DNA of 64,000 nt, taken from contig NZ_JAKIKT010000007.1 of assembly GCF_023349125.1 (NCBI RefSeq), positions 1 to 64,000 on the forward strand. The letters run 5' to 3'. The notes beneath the pieces are model-generated. The model was not told the DNA's origin. It saw only the letters and a program-made list of their open reading frames with translations, and did not search any database. Both the position numbers and the translations under genes were made by a program. This DNA comes from Shewanella corallii (GTDB lineage Bacteria > Pseudomonadota > Gammaproteobacteria > Enterobacterales > Shewanellaceae). Positions 36,726 to 45,439 of this stretch are shown piece after piece; position 1 is the first letter of the stretch; the number at the start of each line of letters is the position of its first letter.

Positions 36726-37732
36726 GAGGCTTTTCTCCCATTGCCAGACCTGCCGGCTGCGGGCAAGTTCAACAGGCCTGCCTGAGACAGTGCCAGACCT
36801 ATACTCACCAACAATGCCAGGCCCAATGGCCAGTAGAAGAGTTCACTGCGGGGGCGGTAGCTTTGCTCATCCCGGCTGACTGGTTGCAATTTATTGATCT
36901 CCTCATAAATCTGTTGAAGCTCCTGAGGATTACGGGCACGGAAATACTGACCATTGGTGATTCTGGCGATATCCGTCAGTGTGGACTCATCCAAATCACT
37001 GGATGGATTAACTCTGCGGGTTCCAAAAAATCCCCTTTGTTCCATTACATCTGCGCCAACGCCTATGGTGTAAATAGTAACCTTACGCTCAGCAGCTATC
37101 TCTGCTGCCTGCAGTGGCTCTATATTGCCCGCATTGTTGCTGCCGTCGGTGAGCAGCACCAACACCCTGTTGCTGTCTTCCATTTGCTCAAAGCGTTTTA
37201 CGGCCAGACCTATGGCTTCACCGATTGCTGTTTGTTTACCCACAAGGCCGATTTGAGCCTCACGCATGTACTGGGCGACTGAGCGGCGGTCTGCGGTCAG
37301 GGGAGTTTGTAAGTAGGCGTGGTCGGCAAAAAGGATCAGCCCAAGGCGGTCACCTTTACGTTGATCAATAAAGTCACTGACCACCTGCTGAACCACAGAG
37401 AAGCGGTCGACAGTTCGGCCAGCCAATGCCATATCTTCAATTTGCATGCTGCCGGACAGATCGACTGCGACCATCAAATCTCTTCCCTCGGTGGGAATAT
37501 CGATAGGCTCTCCCAGCCACTGAGGACGGGCGCAGGCAACCACAAGGAAAGCCCACATCAGCAGGTAAAACCAGCGTGTGGTGTTGCGGTCGACTTTGAC
37601 TCTTTGGGACTGAGTACGCGCGATACCCGGCATCGTTAACTCACCGCCACTGATCTGCTCCTCCTGTTTGCTGCGAATAAGCAGGGGCAGGGGAAGCAGC
37701 AATAGCAGCCAGGGCCATTCCAAACTCAACAT
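36722..37732 (-). CDS. BatA, VWA-domain membrane protein
   Basis: The 336-residue protein has N-terminal transmembrane helices (about 5-18 and 55-72), a VWA domain (about 85-290) with an intact metal-binding site (VDLSGSM, then T in the second loop and D in LLTDGSNNAGN), and a C-terminal transmembrane helix (about 305-322). It is BatA of the Bat/MoxR system. It overlaps the downstream batB/C gene by four bases (ATGA) and the upstream gene by seven, indicating tight translational coupling. Confidence 0.92.
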   Translation of the reverse strand: MLSLEWPWLLLLLPLPLLIRSKQEEQISGGELTMPGIARTQSQRVKVDRNTTRWFYLLMWAFLVVACARPQWLGEPIDIPTEGRDLMVAVDLSGSMQIEDMALAGRTVDRFSVVQQVVSDFIDQRKGDRLGLILFADHAYLQTPLTADRRSVAQYMREAQIGLVGKQTAIGEAIGLAVKRFEQMEDSNRVLVLLTDGSNNAGNIEPLQAAEIAAERKVTIYTIGVGADVMEQRGFFGTRRVNPSSDLDESTLTDIARITNGQYFRARNPQELQQIYEEINKLQPVSRDEQSYRPRSELFYWPLGLALLVSIGLALSQAGLLNLPAAGRSGNGRKAS

Positions 37733-38244
37733 GGCTGAGCCTCCCCATTGGCGCCAGCCAGCAGTTTGACATCAGGCAGTGACTTAAGCACCTTAATGGC
37801 AATGGCTTCAAGTTCGCTGGCGTCAGCCATATTCAGGCCGCCTGGGCTAAATCTGACAGCAAGCAAGTGTTGTAATGCCTGCAGTTCACTTTCTTCAATG
37901 CAAGTGCTCAGCAAGGCAATCCATTTTTCACCATCCAACGAGGCGACCTGATTACGTGGCAGGTAGGTCAGTGCAGTCCTTTTAAGCAGGGTATTTATTT
38001 GCCGCGGATAATCTGCAGAGCCCTTATCCAGCAGAGCAACAAGCTCAACAGCCTGGCGACTGGCGGTCAGGCGTTTTTGACGTTTGATATAAAACCAGGC
38101 AAAGGCTACAACCAGAACAATGGTCAGTGCAGCCAGTAAAAAATAGCCGGGAGCAGGTGGCCAGCTGCCAATCTGTTCGGGCAGGTTGATGTCTTTCAGT
38201 TGCGCCAGAGCAGGATTGGCAGGCGCAGCAGGAGTTGCAGTCAT
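37726..38244 (-). CDS. DUF4381 membrane protein
   Basis: The 172-residue protein has one transmembrane helix (about 33-50) after a short N-terminal segment (LKDINLPEQIGSWPPAPG, the DUF4381 hallmark) and a cytoplasmic helical domain. It is a standard member of gammaproteobacterial MoxR-Bat operons. The function is unknown; it is probably part of the same membrane assembly. Confidence 0.85.
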   Translation of the reverse strand: MTATPAAPANPALAQLKDINLPEQIGSWPPAPGYFLLAALTIVLVVAFAWFYIKRQKRLTASRQAVELVALLDKGSADYPRQINTLLKRTALTYLPRNQVASLDGEKWIALLSTCIEESELQALQHLLAVRFSPGGLNMADASELEAIAIKVLKSLPDVKLLAGANGEAQPC

Positions 38245-39176
38245 GAACGCAATAACTCCAGTTGTTGTGTCAGGCTCAGCCCGGCGTCAATCAGACGGGT
38301 GTGTACTCTTAATTTATCCATCATATTGATAAAGGTTTGTTGCTGAAGCCGCTGGGTGTGCAGCCATTCTTCATACTGGCTGCGGTTGAGCACCCGTTCA
38401 GTATCGCCATCCCTTACCGGCAGACTGAAATCTCTTGGCAAAGAAAGAGAGCCCTGACGCAGTGGGTCGGTAATTAAATAAGCACCAATATCACAGTGGC
38501 GCTTTAGGTCTGTCAGTGGGCCCAGACAATCCGGGTTAAAGTCGGCACCATCTGTAATCAGCCAGACCAGAGATCCGGGTTTGGCGATTCTGGCCAGGCG
38601 CTGACAGGCGCGGCTGAGATGATGCTCATCCCGTTTACCGGATTTAAACTCTGCCAGTTGCTGACCATGGATCTCACAAATGCCAGAGATCAACTGCAGT
38701 ATGCCGGTTTGGCGGCTTTTGGGTTTAAGCTCCAGATGATGGGCTTCGCTGGCGATGAGTGCGCCGATACGGTCACCATGTTGTATGGCGTTCCACCCCA
38801 GGGTTGCTGCGAGATGGGCAGCCTGAACAGACTGCAACAGCAGGGTTGAGCCGAAATACAGGCTGTAACTCATATCCAGCAGCAGAATAATAGGACGCTC
38901 GCGCTCCTCAACAAACAGCTTGGTATGGGCTTTGCCGGTGCGGGCGGTTACCCGCCAGTCAATGGTGCGTACGTCATCCCCATTCTGGTAATGACGCACT
39001 TCAGCAAACTCCATCCCACGGCCTTTTATATTGCTGGCCCTGTGGCCAGCCAGTGAGGCTTTGGCGCGACTTCGCTTTTCAGGTATGGCTCTGGCCTGTC
39101 CCTGACAGGCAAGCAGTTCAGCTTCAGTCAGATGCCAACCGTCGGCGAACAATGGCAATTCAGACAGTGTTTTCAT
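38241..39176 (-). CDS. DUF58 protein
   Basis: The 311-residue protein has the DUF58 core GRGMEFAEVRHYQNGDDVRT, followed by IDWRVTARTGK and LFVEERERP, then a degenerate VWA-like segment LLLDMSYSLYFGS. There is no transmembrane helix, so it is cytoplasmic or peripheral. It follows moxR with a one-base overlap (TAATG type) and is a constant partner of MoxR ATPases. Confidence 0.9.
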   Translation of the reverse strand: MKTLSELPLFADGWHLTEAELLACQGQARAIPEKRSRAKASLAGHRASNIKGRGMEFAEVRHYQNGDDVRTIDWRVTARTGKAHTKLFVEERERPIILLLDMSYSLYFGSTLLLQSVQAAHLAATLGWNAIQHGDRIGALIASEAHHLELKPKSRQTGILQLISGICEIHGQQLAEFKSGKRDEHHLSRACQRLARIAKPGSLVWLITDGADFNPDCLGPLTDLKRHCDIGAYLITDPLRQGSLSLPRDFSLPVRDGDTERVLNRSQYEEWLHTQRLQQQTFINMMDKLRVHTRLIDAGLSLTQQLELLRS

Positions 39177-40132
39177 TAAGGAACAGCAACCAGACTCAGA
39201 ATGTGATTGATAACCTGATCTCTGCTCACGCCCTGAGCCTGAGCGTGGTAGCTCAGCAGCAGACGATGACGCAGAACATTGGGAGCGACAGCCTGGATAT
39301 CTTCCGGGGTAACAAAATCTCTGTCATTCAACCAGGCGCGGGCGCGGGCGCAGCGTTCCAGAGATTGAGTGGCACGGGGGCTGACACCATAGTCCAGAAA
39401 GCTCGCCAGCTCATCGCTGTATTTTTCCGGCTGACGGCTAGCCATCACAATATCCACTATGTATTGCTCAAGCGTATCGGCCAAGTAGATTTTCAGGGCT
39501 TCGGTGCGTGCGGTAAAAATTTCATCCTGGGATATCGCCTCAATGCTTGGCAATCCAGCGTGAAGCGCCTCATTGCGCGATAGTCTGAGGATTTCCAGCT
39601 CGGTCTCGGCACTGGGGTAATCCAGGTTCAGGTGCATTAAAAAGCGGTCCAGCTGTGCTTCAGGCAGTGGATAGGTACCCTCGTTTTCCAGTGGGTTCTG
39701 GGTTGCCATCACCAAAAACAGCTCTGGTAGCTTATAGCTGTTCTTACCAACAGTAACCTGACCTTCGGCCATCGCCTCCAGTAGAGCTGATTGCACTTTG
39801 GCGGGAGCCCGGTTGATTTCGTCCGCCAGGATCAGGTTATGGAATATAGGGCCTGACTCAAATTCAAAAGTCGCTGTTTGGGCACGGTAAATATCAGTAC
39901 CGGTCAAATCTGCCGGCAAAAGATCCGGGGTGAACTGAATGCGATGGAAGTCACCTTCAATGGCATCACATAGGGCCTTAACAGCGCGGGTCTTGGCCAG
40001 TCCCGGAGGACCTTCCACCAACAGGTGGCCATCGGCGATCAGCGCGATCAGCAAATTTTCGGTCAGTGCAGGTTGGCCAAGGATTAATTGATCAAGATAA
40101 GCACGGAGAGATTGAAATCGACTTAACGGCAT
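39176..40132 (-). CDS. MoxR-family AAA+ ATPase
   Basis: The 318-residue ATPase has Walker A GPPGLAKT (near 39), Walker B LILADEINRA (near 105), sensor region ATQNPLENEGTYPLPEAQLDR and a C-terminal lid with GVSPRATQSL. MoxR proteins act as chaperone-like ATPases on VWA partners, here DUF58, BatA and BatB/C. It is the first gene of a six-gene, overlapping operon (40132 to 33052). An ATG 23 codons upstream is open, but MPLSRFQSL is the usual N terminus; no strong ribosome-binding site marks either. Confidence 0.92.
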   Translation of the reverse strand: MPLSRFQSLRAYLDQLILGQPALTENLLIALIADGHLLVEGPPGLAKTRAVKALCDAIEGDFHRIQFTPDLLPADLTGTDIYRAQTATFEFESGPIFHNLILADEINRAPAKVQSALLEAMAEGQVTVGKNSYKLPELFLVMATQNPLENEGTYPLPEAQLDRFLMHLNLDYPSAETELEILRLSRNEALHAGLPSIEAISQDEIFTARTEALKIYLADTLEQYIVDIVMASRQPEKYSDELASFLDYGVSPRATQSLERCARARAWLNDRDFVTPEDIQAVAPNVLRHRLLLSYHAQAQGVSRDQVINHILSLVAVP

Positions 40133-40405
40133 GGTTGCACTCAATTTGTTCAGCGTGGGTGATAAGAAAGCGGAAAAGGTTCTTAAAGAACCGGTTTGCA
40201 CCTTCCATAGACTGCCAGTTCCGGGATAAGTTTCAAGTGAGTCACTGGCTTATGGACAGAATTTAATACCTCAGCCATAAAGTGTTTGTCCAGTCGTGGA
40301 GGGCAAACCGCCGTTTATTAGTGTTGCTGCATTTCTATAATTGAGCTTTATCTACTTGGCAGACTGAAATTTTATCACTCTGATGTCAGTGGTTTCATCA
40401 AAATG

Positions 40406-40420
40406 CAAACAAGTGTTTAA
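40406..40420. promoter_or_regulatory. PsrA-like operator upstream of fadIJ
   Basis: CAAACAAGTGTTTAA contains AAAC-N4-GTTT, close to the PsrA motif (G/C)AAAC-N4-GTTT(G/C). PsrA represses beta-oxidation genes in Pseudomonas and Shewanella. The match is short, and AT-rich DNA can give it by chance. Confidence 0.45.
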
Positions 40421-40457
40421 AACTTTGGGGTAAGAAGTTAGAATCGGATCACACTTC

Positions 40458-40474
40458 TATTGGTCAGACCTGTT
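40458..40474 (+). promoter_or_regulatory. FadR-like operator upstream of fadIJ
   Basis: TATTGGTCAGACCTGTT matches the FadR consensus AACTGGTCNGACNNGTT at 12 of 14 defined positions, including the full GGTC-N-GAC core. The distance to the fadI start is now 378 bp because MITE copy 3 lies between. Confidence 0.65.
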
Positions 40475-40520
40475 TGGTGTATCCAGGAGTTACAGATTTT
40501 TATAACAAACTCAGGGATTA

Positions 40521-40784
40521 GGGTCTGTTGACCTTTGAAGATGGTTTTTGCAGCTTTTTGTCGTTGTTTTATACAAAGCAACGCGATTGAGGTGTAGTTG
40601 TTCTACATAAGTGAGCGTTAATGCAGTAGAAATCGACGACAAACGCTGCCCGAAGGGCTCGGCTATACGCGCTTTACTCTTTGTTGCAAGGTATTTGCTT
40701 AGACCCACTAGGCGGCACACCTTGCGTCGCGATTAAAGCGCGTCTATCTCGAGCAAAATTCAACTATGAAAGGTCAATAGACCC
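40521..40784 (+). mobile_element. MITE copy 3 (264 bp) in the fadIJ leader
   Basis: This copy has the same length and orientation as copy 1 and perfect TA flanks (40519-40520, 40785-40786). Terminal repeats are GGGTCTGTTGACCTTT and AAAGGTCAATAGACCC (one mismatch). It lies 68 bp before fadI and downstream of the probable fad operators. A weak outward promoter-like pair, TTGCGT-17 bp-TATCTC, occurs at 40722-40750. Confidence 0.88.
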
Positions 40785-40852
40785 TAATAGGGCTGCCTTA
40801 TAACATCAGGGGCCGGTGCGTCAGAGAACCCGGCAAGGAATGAGGGTGACAA

Positions 40853-42163
40853 ATGAGTGACAGACAAGAGTTGGTCAATCGCCGCGGTGAACGTATTGCG
40901 ATTGTAGCAGGGCTGCGAACGCCGTTTGCCAAACAGGCGACAGCATTTCATGGTGTGTCCGCACTGGAAATGGGCGCCATGGTGGTTAACGAGATGATAT
41001 CCCGTGCTGAGCTGGATCCTAAGCTGATTGAGCAGCTGGTCTATGGTCAGGTCGTTCAGATGCCGGCGGCGCCAAATATCGCCCGTGAAATTGTACTCAC
41101 CACAGGTATGGATATCGCCACAGATGCTTACAGCGTTACCCGTGCCTGCGCGACCAGTTTCCAATCAACGGTGAATGTTGCCGAGTCAATTATGGCCGGT
41201 ACCATTGATGTGGGGGTTGCCGGGGGCGCGGATTCATCTTCAGTCTTGCCTATTGGCGTCTCCAAAAAGCTGGCCAGAGCGCTGGTTGATTTGACCAAGG
41301 CCAAGACCCTGGGTCAGAGACTGGCGATTTTCCGCCGCCTTGGATTGAAAGACCTGTTACCCGTCCCGCCCGCAGTGGCTGAATATACCACTGGCCTGTC
41401 TATGGGGCAGACTGCGGAGCAGATGGCGAAAACCCATGGTATTACCCGTGCCGAGCAGGATGCATTGGCTCACAGGTCCCACTCTTTGGCTGCCCAAACC
41501 TGGGAGTCCGGCGTGCTGGCCAATGAGGTGATGGTTTCTCATGTGCCGCCATACAAGTCTTTTATCAGTGAAGACAACAATATTCGTAAAGACTCAAAGC
41601 TTGAGTCCTACGCCAAATTAAGACCTGTATTTGACCGCAAACATGGCACTGTGACTGCCGCCAACGCTACGCCACTGACTGATGGTGCGTCCGCGGTGAT
41701 TTTGATGAGTGAAGGCAAGGCCAAAGCGCTGGGCTATGAGCCGATTGGTTATATCAAGAGTTATGCTTTCTCTGCCATTGATGTATGGGAAGACATGTTG
41801 ATGGGCCCCTCCTATGCAACGCCATTAGCGCTTGCCCGCGCAGGTATGAAGTTGGAAGACTTGACCCTGATAGAGATGCATGAAGCCTTTGCAGCCCAGG
41901 CGCTGGCAAATATGAAGATGTTTGGCTCTAAGAAGTTCGCCGAAGAGAAGCTGGGCCGTAACCGGGCCATTGGCGAGATAGATATGGACAAGTTTAACGT
42001 GCTTGGGGGCTCTATTGCCTACGGACACCCCTTTGCTGCAACCGGTACCAGGCTGATTACCCAGATGTGTAATGAGCTTAAGCGTCGCGGTGGTGGCGTG
42101 GGACTGACAACCGCATGTGCCGCCGGTGGTTTGGGCGCAGCGATGATTGTAGAAGTGGAGTAG
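40853..42163 (+). CDS. fadI: Acetyl-CoA C-acyltransferase FadI (3-ketoacyl-CoA thiolase)
   Basis: The 436-residue thiolase cleaves 3-ketoacyl-CoA in the last step of beta-oxidation. Nucleophile C99 is in VTRACATSF, the catalytic His in [10 protein letters not shown], and the second Cys in [10 protein letters not shown]. The length and the partner gene fit FadI (the anaerobic-type system) rather than FadA. GAGGGTGAC precedes the ATG. It forms an operon with fadJ, nine bases apart. Confidence 0.95.
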   Translation: MSDRQELVNRRGERIAIVAGLRTPFAKQATAFHGVSALEMGAMVVNEMISRAELDPKLIEQLVYGQVVQMPAAPNIAREIVLTTGMDIATDAYSVTRACATSFQSTVNVAESIMAGTIDVGVAGGADSSSVLPIGVSKKLARALVDLTKAKTLGQRLAIFRRLGLKDLLPVPPAVAEYTTGLSMGQTAEQMAKTHGITRAEQDALAHRSHSLAAQTWESGVLANEVMVSHVPPYKSFISEDNNIRKDSKLESYAKLRPVFDRKHGTVTAANATPLTDGASAVILMSEGKAKALGYEPIGYIKSYAFSAIDVWEDMLMGPSYATPLALARAGMKLEDLTLIEMHEAFAAQALANMKMFGSKKFAEEKLGRNRAIGEIDMDKFNVLGGSIAYGHPFAATGTRLITQMCNELKRRGGGVGLTTACAAGGLGAAMIVEVE

Positions 42164-42172
42164 GGGGATAGC

Positions 42173-44305
42173 ATGGAAAAGACATTTAATCTGACACGTC
42201 GCGAAGATGGTATTGCCCTGCTGGTGATGGATGTTCCTGGTGAGACCATGAATACCCTGAAAGCGGAATTTGCTGACGAAGTGACTCAGGTGCTCGAAGA
42301 GGTTAAAGCTGATTCCTCTATTCGTGGCCTGGTGCTGATCTCTGGTAAGGCTGACTCCTTCGTTGCCGGTGCCGATATTGGCATGCTCGATGCCTGCAAA
42401 ACCGCTGAAGATGCCAGAGAACTCTCTACTCAGGGACACAAGGTATTCGCTCAGTTGGAAGGCCTCAACATCCCTGTTGTTGCTGCTATTCATGGTGCTT
42501 GTCTCGGCGGTGGTCTTGAGCTTGCAATGGCTTGCCATCAGCGTGTCTGCACTGATGATAAAAAGACTATGTTGGGTTTACCTGAAGTGCAGCTGGGCTT
42601 GTTGCCAGGTGGCGGTGGAACCCAAAGATTGCCTCGTTTGGTTGGGGTCACCAAGGCGCTGGATATGATGCTGACCGGCAAACAGATCCGGCCAAAGCAG
42701 GCGCTTAAAATGGGGCTGGTAGATGACATGGTGCCCCTGTCCATATTGGAGCAAACAGCCATTGAGATGGCACTGAAGGGTAATCGTCCAAGACGCAAAC
42801 CCAAGTTGCCGATGATGAGCCGTATACTTGAAGGTAACGGAGCTGGCCGTAATATCATTTTTGATCAAGCTGGAAAACAGGTGTTCAAGAAGACACTTGG
42901 GAATTATCCGGCTCCGGACAAGATCATTGATTGTGTGCGACAGGGCCTGGATAAAGGGATGGAAAAAGGTCTGCAGGTTGAAGCGGCACACTTTGCCGAT
43001 CTGGTTATGACCCCAGAGTCCGCTGCCATGCGAGCGGTTTTCTTTGCCATCACCGAAATGAAAAAGGAAACCGGTGCCGGAGATACTGAACCCAAGCCAG
43101 TGAAAAAGGCGGTTGTGCTGGGTGGTGGACTGATGGGCGGTGGTATCGCTTCGGTGACGACGACTAAGGCCAAGATCCCTGCCCGTGTGAAGGATATTAA
43201 CGAAAACGGTTTGTCCAACGCTCTTTCATACGCCTATAAGTTACTGGATAAAAGAGTCAAACGCCGCCATATGCGCGCGACTGAACGTGATCAGTTGATG
43301 GCATTGATGACGACCACGACCGAATACAAAGGCGTTAAGGATGCCGACATAGTGGTGGAGGCTGTATTTGAAGATCTGAACCTTAAGCATCAGATGGTGA
43401 AGGACATTGAAAGAGAGTGTGGTGAGCATACTATCTTCGCATCCAATACCTCATCTTTGCCTATTACACAGATTGCTGAAGCGGCGCAGCGTCCGGAGAA
43501 CGTCATTGGTCTGCATTACTTCTCGCCGGTAGACAAAATGCCGCTGGTGGAAGTGATAGCTCATGCCAAAACTTCTCCTGAAACCATTGCCACCACAGTG
43601 GCTTTTGCCAAGAAGCAGGGAAAGACGCCGATTGTGGTGCAGGATTGCGCCGGCTTCTATGTGAACCGTATTCTGGCCTTGTATATGAATGAAGCGGCTC
43701 AGGTGTTACTTGAAGGTCAGTCTGTCGAAAATCTGGATAAGGCGTTGATGAAGTTTGGTTTCCCTGTGGGACCTATGACTCTGCTCGATGAAGTGGGTAT
43801 CGATGTCGGTGCCAAGATTTCGCCAATTCTGGAAAAAGAGCTGGGCAGTCGTTTTGTTGCGCCTTCCGCTTTTGACAAATTAATGGCCGATGATCGTAAA
43901 GGCCGTAAGAACGGCAAAGGCTTTTATCTGTACGGCGACAAAGCGCCCAAGAAAGGTAAGAAGGTGGATGAGACTGTTTACTCAGTTTTGAGCATCAATG
44001 CCGGGGCAGATCAGGAACACACTCAAATTTCCCGTCGTTGTGTTGTACAAATGCTTAACGAGGCAGCCCGTTGTCTGGAAGAGGGAATTATTGCCTCGCC
44101 AAGAGATGGTGATATTGGTGCTCTGTTTGGTATTGGCTTCCCACCATTCCTGGGAGGGCCATTCCGCTATATGGATACCTTGGGTAGCCGTCGTTTGGTT
44201 GAGCTGCTTGAAGGGTATCAGCATCAATTTGGCGATAGATTTGCGCCCTGTGACATGTTGAAGAAAATGGCTGAGCAGGATGAGAAGTTCTTTCCCGAAG
44301 CTTAA
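42173..44305 (+). CDS. fadJ: Fatty acid oxidation complex alpha subunit FadJ
   Basis: The 710-residue multifunctional enzyme combines an enoyl-CoA hydratase/isomerase domain (about 1-190, with [17 protein letters not shown] and [20 protein letters not shown]) with a 3-hydroxyacyl-CoA dehydrogenase (from about 310, NAD motif [13 protein letters not shown], catalytic His in [12 protein letters not shown]). It acts with FadI as a complex. The E. coli order fadI-fadJ-sixA is broken here by about 8.6 kb of other genes. Confidence 0.96.
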   Translation: MEKTFNLTRREDGIALLVMDVPGETMNTLKAEFADEVTQVLEEVKADSSIRGLVLISGKADSFVAGADIGMLDACKTAEDARELSTQGHKVFAQLEGLNIPVVAAIHGACLGGGLELAMACHQRVCTDDKKTMLGLPEVQLGLLPGGGGTQRLPRLVGVTKALDMMLTGKQIRPKQALKMGLVDDMVPLSILEQTAIEMALKGNRPRRKPKLPMMSRILEGNGAGRNIIFDQAGKQVFKKTLGNYPAPDKIIDCVRQGLDKGMEKGLQVEAAHFADLVMTPESAAMRAVFFAITEMKKETGAGDTEPKPVKKAVVLGGGLMGGGIASVTTTKAKIPARVKDINENGLSNALSYAYKLLDKRVKRRHMRATERDQLMALMTTTTEYKGVKDADIVVEAVFEDLNLKHQMVKDIERECGEHTIFASNTSSLPITQIAEAAQRPENVIGLHYFSPVDKMPLVEVIAHAKTSPETIATTVAFAKKQGKTPIVVQDCAGFYVNRILALYMNEAAQVLLEGQSVENLDKALMKFGFPVGPMTLLDEVGIDVGAKISPILEKELGSRFVAPSAFDKLMADDRKGRKNGKGFYLYGDKAPKKGKKVDETVYSVLSINAGADQEHTQISRRCVVQMLNEAARCLEEGIIASPRDGDIGALFGIGFPPFLGGPFRYMDTLGSRRLVELLEGYQHQFGDRFAPCDMLKKMAEQDEKFFPEA

Positions 44306-44330
44306 TTTATCCTGGGCTGGCTAAAGCTGA

Positions 44331-44360
44331 AAAAGCGGCAAGTGATTGCCGCTTTTTCTT
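44331..44360. terminator. Bidirectional terminator, fadJ and the small-ORF operon
   Basis: The stem AAAAGCGGCA/TGCCGCTTTT is flanked by T tracts on both strands. On the plus strand it ends fadIJ; on the minus strand it would end a transcript carrying the repeat-protein gene and the 46-residue ORF. Confidence 0.88.
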
Positions 44361-44440
44361 TGTCGGTCTGAACATTGACTGCCTTCCTGTTCACTATGGG
44401 GCAGAGGGAGCTTGAGTCCCTCATGCCAGCCACCCAACTT

Positions 44441-44581
44441 TTATCCCCACCATCCTTTTGCAGGGATCACTTCGAGAGTATTCAAACCTTCAGGCAGTTG
44501 CACCTTTTTACGCTCGCACTTAGCGACGTGTTTTACCAGCTGCTTGTCCTGCTTAAGGGCTCTAATTACTAATTTAAACAT
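44441..44581 (-). CDS. 46-residue ORF downstream of the repeat-protein gene
   Basis: I do not recognise this small protein. It opens MFKLVIRALKQDKQLVKHVA, is lysine-rich in its first 26 residues with a single Cys22, and ends IPAKGWWG. No signal peptide is visible. The start signal is strong: GAGGT five bases before the ATG. It begins 47 bp after the stop of the 13-residue repeat gene on the same strand, with no terminator between, and is followed by a hairpin (GAGGGA/TCCCTC, 44404-44422) and the bidirectional terminator. It is therefore probably cotranscribed. It might be an immunity, chaperone or second peptide gene; nothing in the sequence decides. Confidence 0.6.
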   Translation of the reverse strand: MFKLVIRALKQDKQLVKHVAKCERKKVQLPEGLNTLEVIPAKGWWG

Positions 44582-44628
44582 ACCGCACCTCTTGGGAATT
44601 GTTTAGTTGATAAGGAGAAGCAAGTTGA

Positions 44629-45282
44629 TTAAGCAACCTGCTGATCAACAAACTTGATACGTGGGCCAATACCGGCAGTCTGCTCAACAAACTTGATACG
44701 TGGGCCAATACCGGCGGTCTGCTCAACAAACTTGATGCGTGGGCCGATACCGGCAGTCTGCTCAACAAACTTGATGCGTGGGCCAATACCGGCAGTCTGC
44801 TCAACAAACTTGATGCGTGGACCGATACCGGCAGTCTGCTCAACAAACTTGATGCGTGGACCGATACCGGCAGTCTGCTCAACAAATTTGATGCGTGGAC
44901 CGATACCGGCAGTCTGCTCAACAAATTTGATGCGTGGACCAATGCCTGCGGTCTGGTCAACAAACTTGATACGTGGACCAATGCCTGCGGTCTGGTCAAC
45001 AAACTTGATACGTGGACCAATGCCTGCGGTCTGGTCAACAAACTTGATGCGTGGACCGATACCGGCAGTTTGCTCAACAAACTTGATACGTGGACCAATG
45101 CCTGCGGTCTGGTCGACAAACTTGATGCGTGGACCGATACCGGCAGTCTGCTCAACAAACTTGATGCGAGGACCAATACCAGCACTCTGGTCAGATGAAT
45201 CGGAAGTAAAAGCAAACGCTCCGGTTACACCAACAATTGCAGCTACAGCGAAAGTTACAGAGGCCTTGGTAAATTTCTTCAT
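44629..45282 (-). CDS. Secreted protein of 14 tandem 13-residue repeats
   Basis: The 217-residue precursor has a Sec signal peptide (1-24, basic MKKFTK, hydrophobic core, AFA) and a linker FTSDSSDQ. Residues 33-214 are 14 contiguous units TAGIGPRIKFV(E/D)Q, the first with S for T, and the tail is QVA. Every unit keeps AGIGPRIKFV; only E/D at position 12 varies, while codons differ silently between units, so selection holds the peptide sequence. The mature protein is Cys-free and strongly periodic. It resembles a multicopy peptide precursor or an envelope repeat protein; no known family comes to mind. GAGAG precedes the ATG. A terminator upstream (45383-45420) means it has its own promoter within 45283-45382. 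Confidence 0.88.
   Translation of the reverse strand: MKKFTKASVTFAVAAIVGVTGAFAFTSDSSDQSAGIGPRIKFVEQTAGIGPRIKFVDQTAGIGPRIKFVEQTAGIGPRIKFVDQTAGIGPRIKFVDQTAGIGPRIKFVDQTAGIGPRIKFVEQTAGIGPRIKFVEQTAGIGPRIKFVEQTAGIGPRIKFVEQTAGIGPRIKFVEQTAGIGPRIKFVEQTAGIGPRIKFVEQTAGIGPRIKFVDQQVA
44641..45186. repeat. 39-nt tandem repeat, 14 units
   Basis: These are 14 units of exactly 39 nt, contiguous and without spacers, encoding the 13-residue peptide repeats. Neighbouring units share silent variants (for example four adjacent units with GGT-CCA and a D codon), as expected from local duplication and gene conversion. Confidence 0.95.
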
Positions 45283-45382
45283 TTTTAATCTCTCTTAGTT
45301 TCAATTGGTTAACGGGTTTATTGACACCGATCTATGTTATTCAATTGTTATGCCAAGGTTTTGTTGGTGTTTTATTTTGGGT

Positions 45383-45420
45383 AAAAAAAAGTGAGCCCAA
45401 CTTAAGTTGAGCCCACTTTC
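45383..45420 (-). terminator. Terminator after the GGDEF/EAL gene
   Basis: On the minus strand AAAGTGGGCTCAACTT pairs with AAGTTGGGCTCACTT (two G-U pairs), followed by eight T. It separates the sensor gene from the repeat gene. Confidence 0.9.
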
Positions 45421-45439
45421 AATATAAGGTGCTGGTTAA

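Larger units (their letters stand above)
40133..40852. other. moxR-fadI intergenic region
   Basis: These 720 bp hold the divergent promoters of the moxR operon and fadIJ. From left to right: a nested inverted repeat (CCATA..GCCAGT..ACTGGC..TATGG, 40205-40255), a PsrA-like site (40406-40420), a FadR-like site (40458-40474), MITE copy 3 (40521-40784), and a 68-bp remainder before fadI. No protein gene is supported outside the MITE. Confidence 0.7.

Noticed and set aside
40521-40784. A conserved gene inside the MITE (ORF opening MCRLVGLSKYLATK)
   Set aside because: The frame is open in all three copies, but most differences between the copies change amino acids and there is no start signal. The sharing is explained by the recent spread of the element.
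44641-45186. A CRISPR array
   Set aside because: The 39-nt units are directly adjacent with no unique spacers, and they form one open reading frame with a signal peptide and protein-level conservation.
44654-45298. A long plus-strand ORF of repeats across the same region
   Set aside because: It is the antisense shadow of the minus-strand repeat gene; it has no ribosome-binding site or signal peptide, and the silent-site pattern fits the minus frame.
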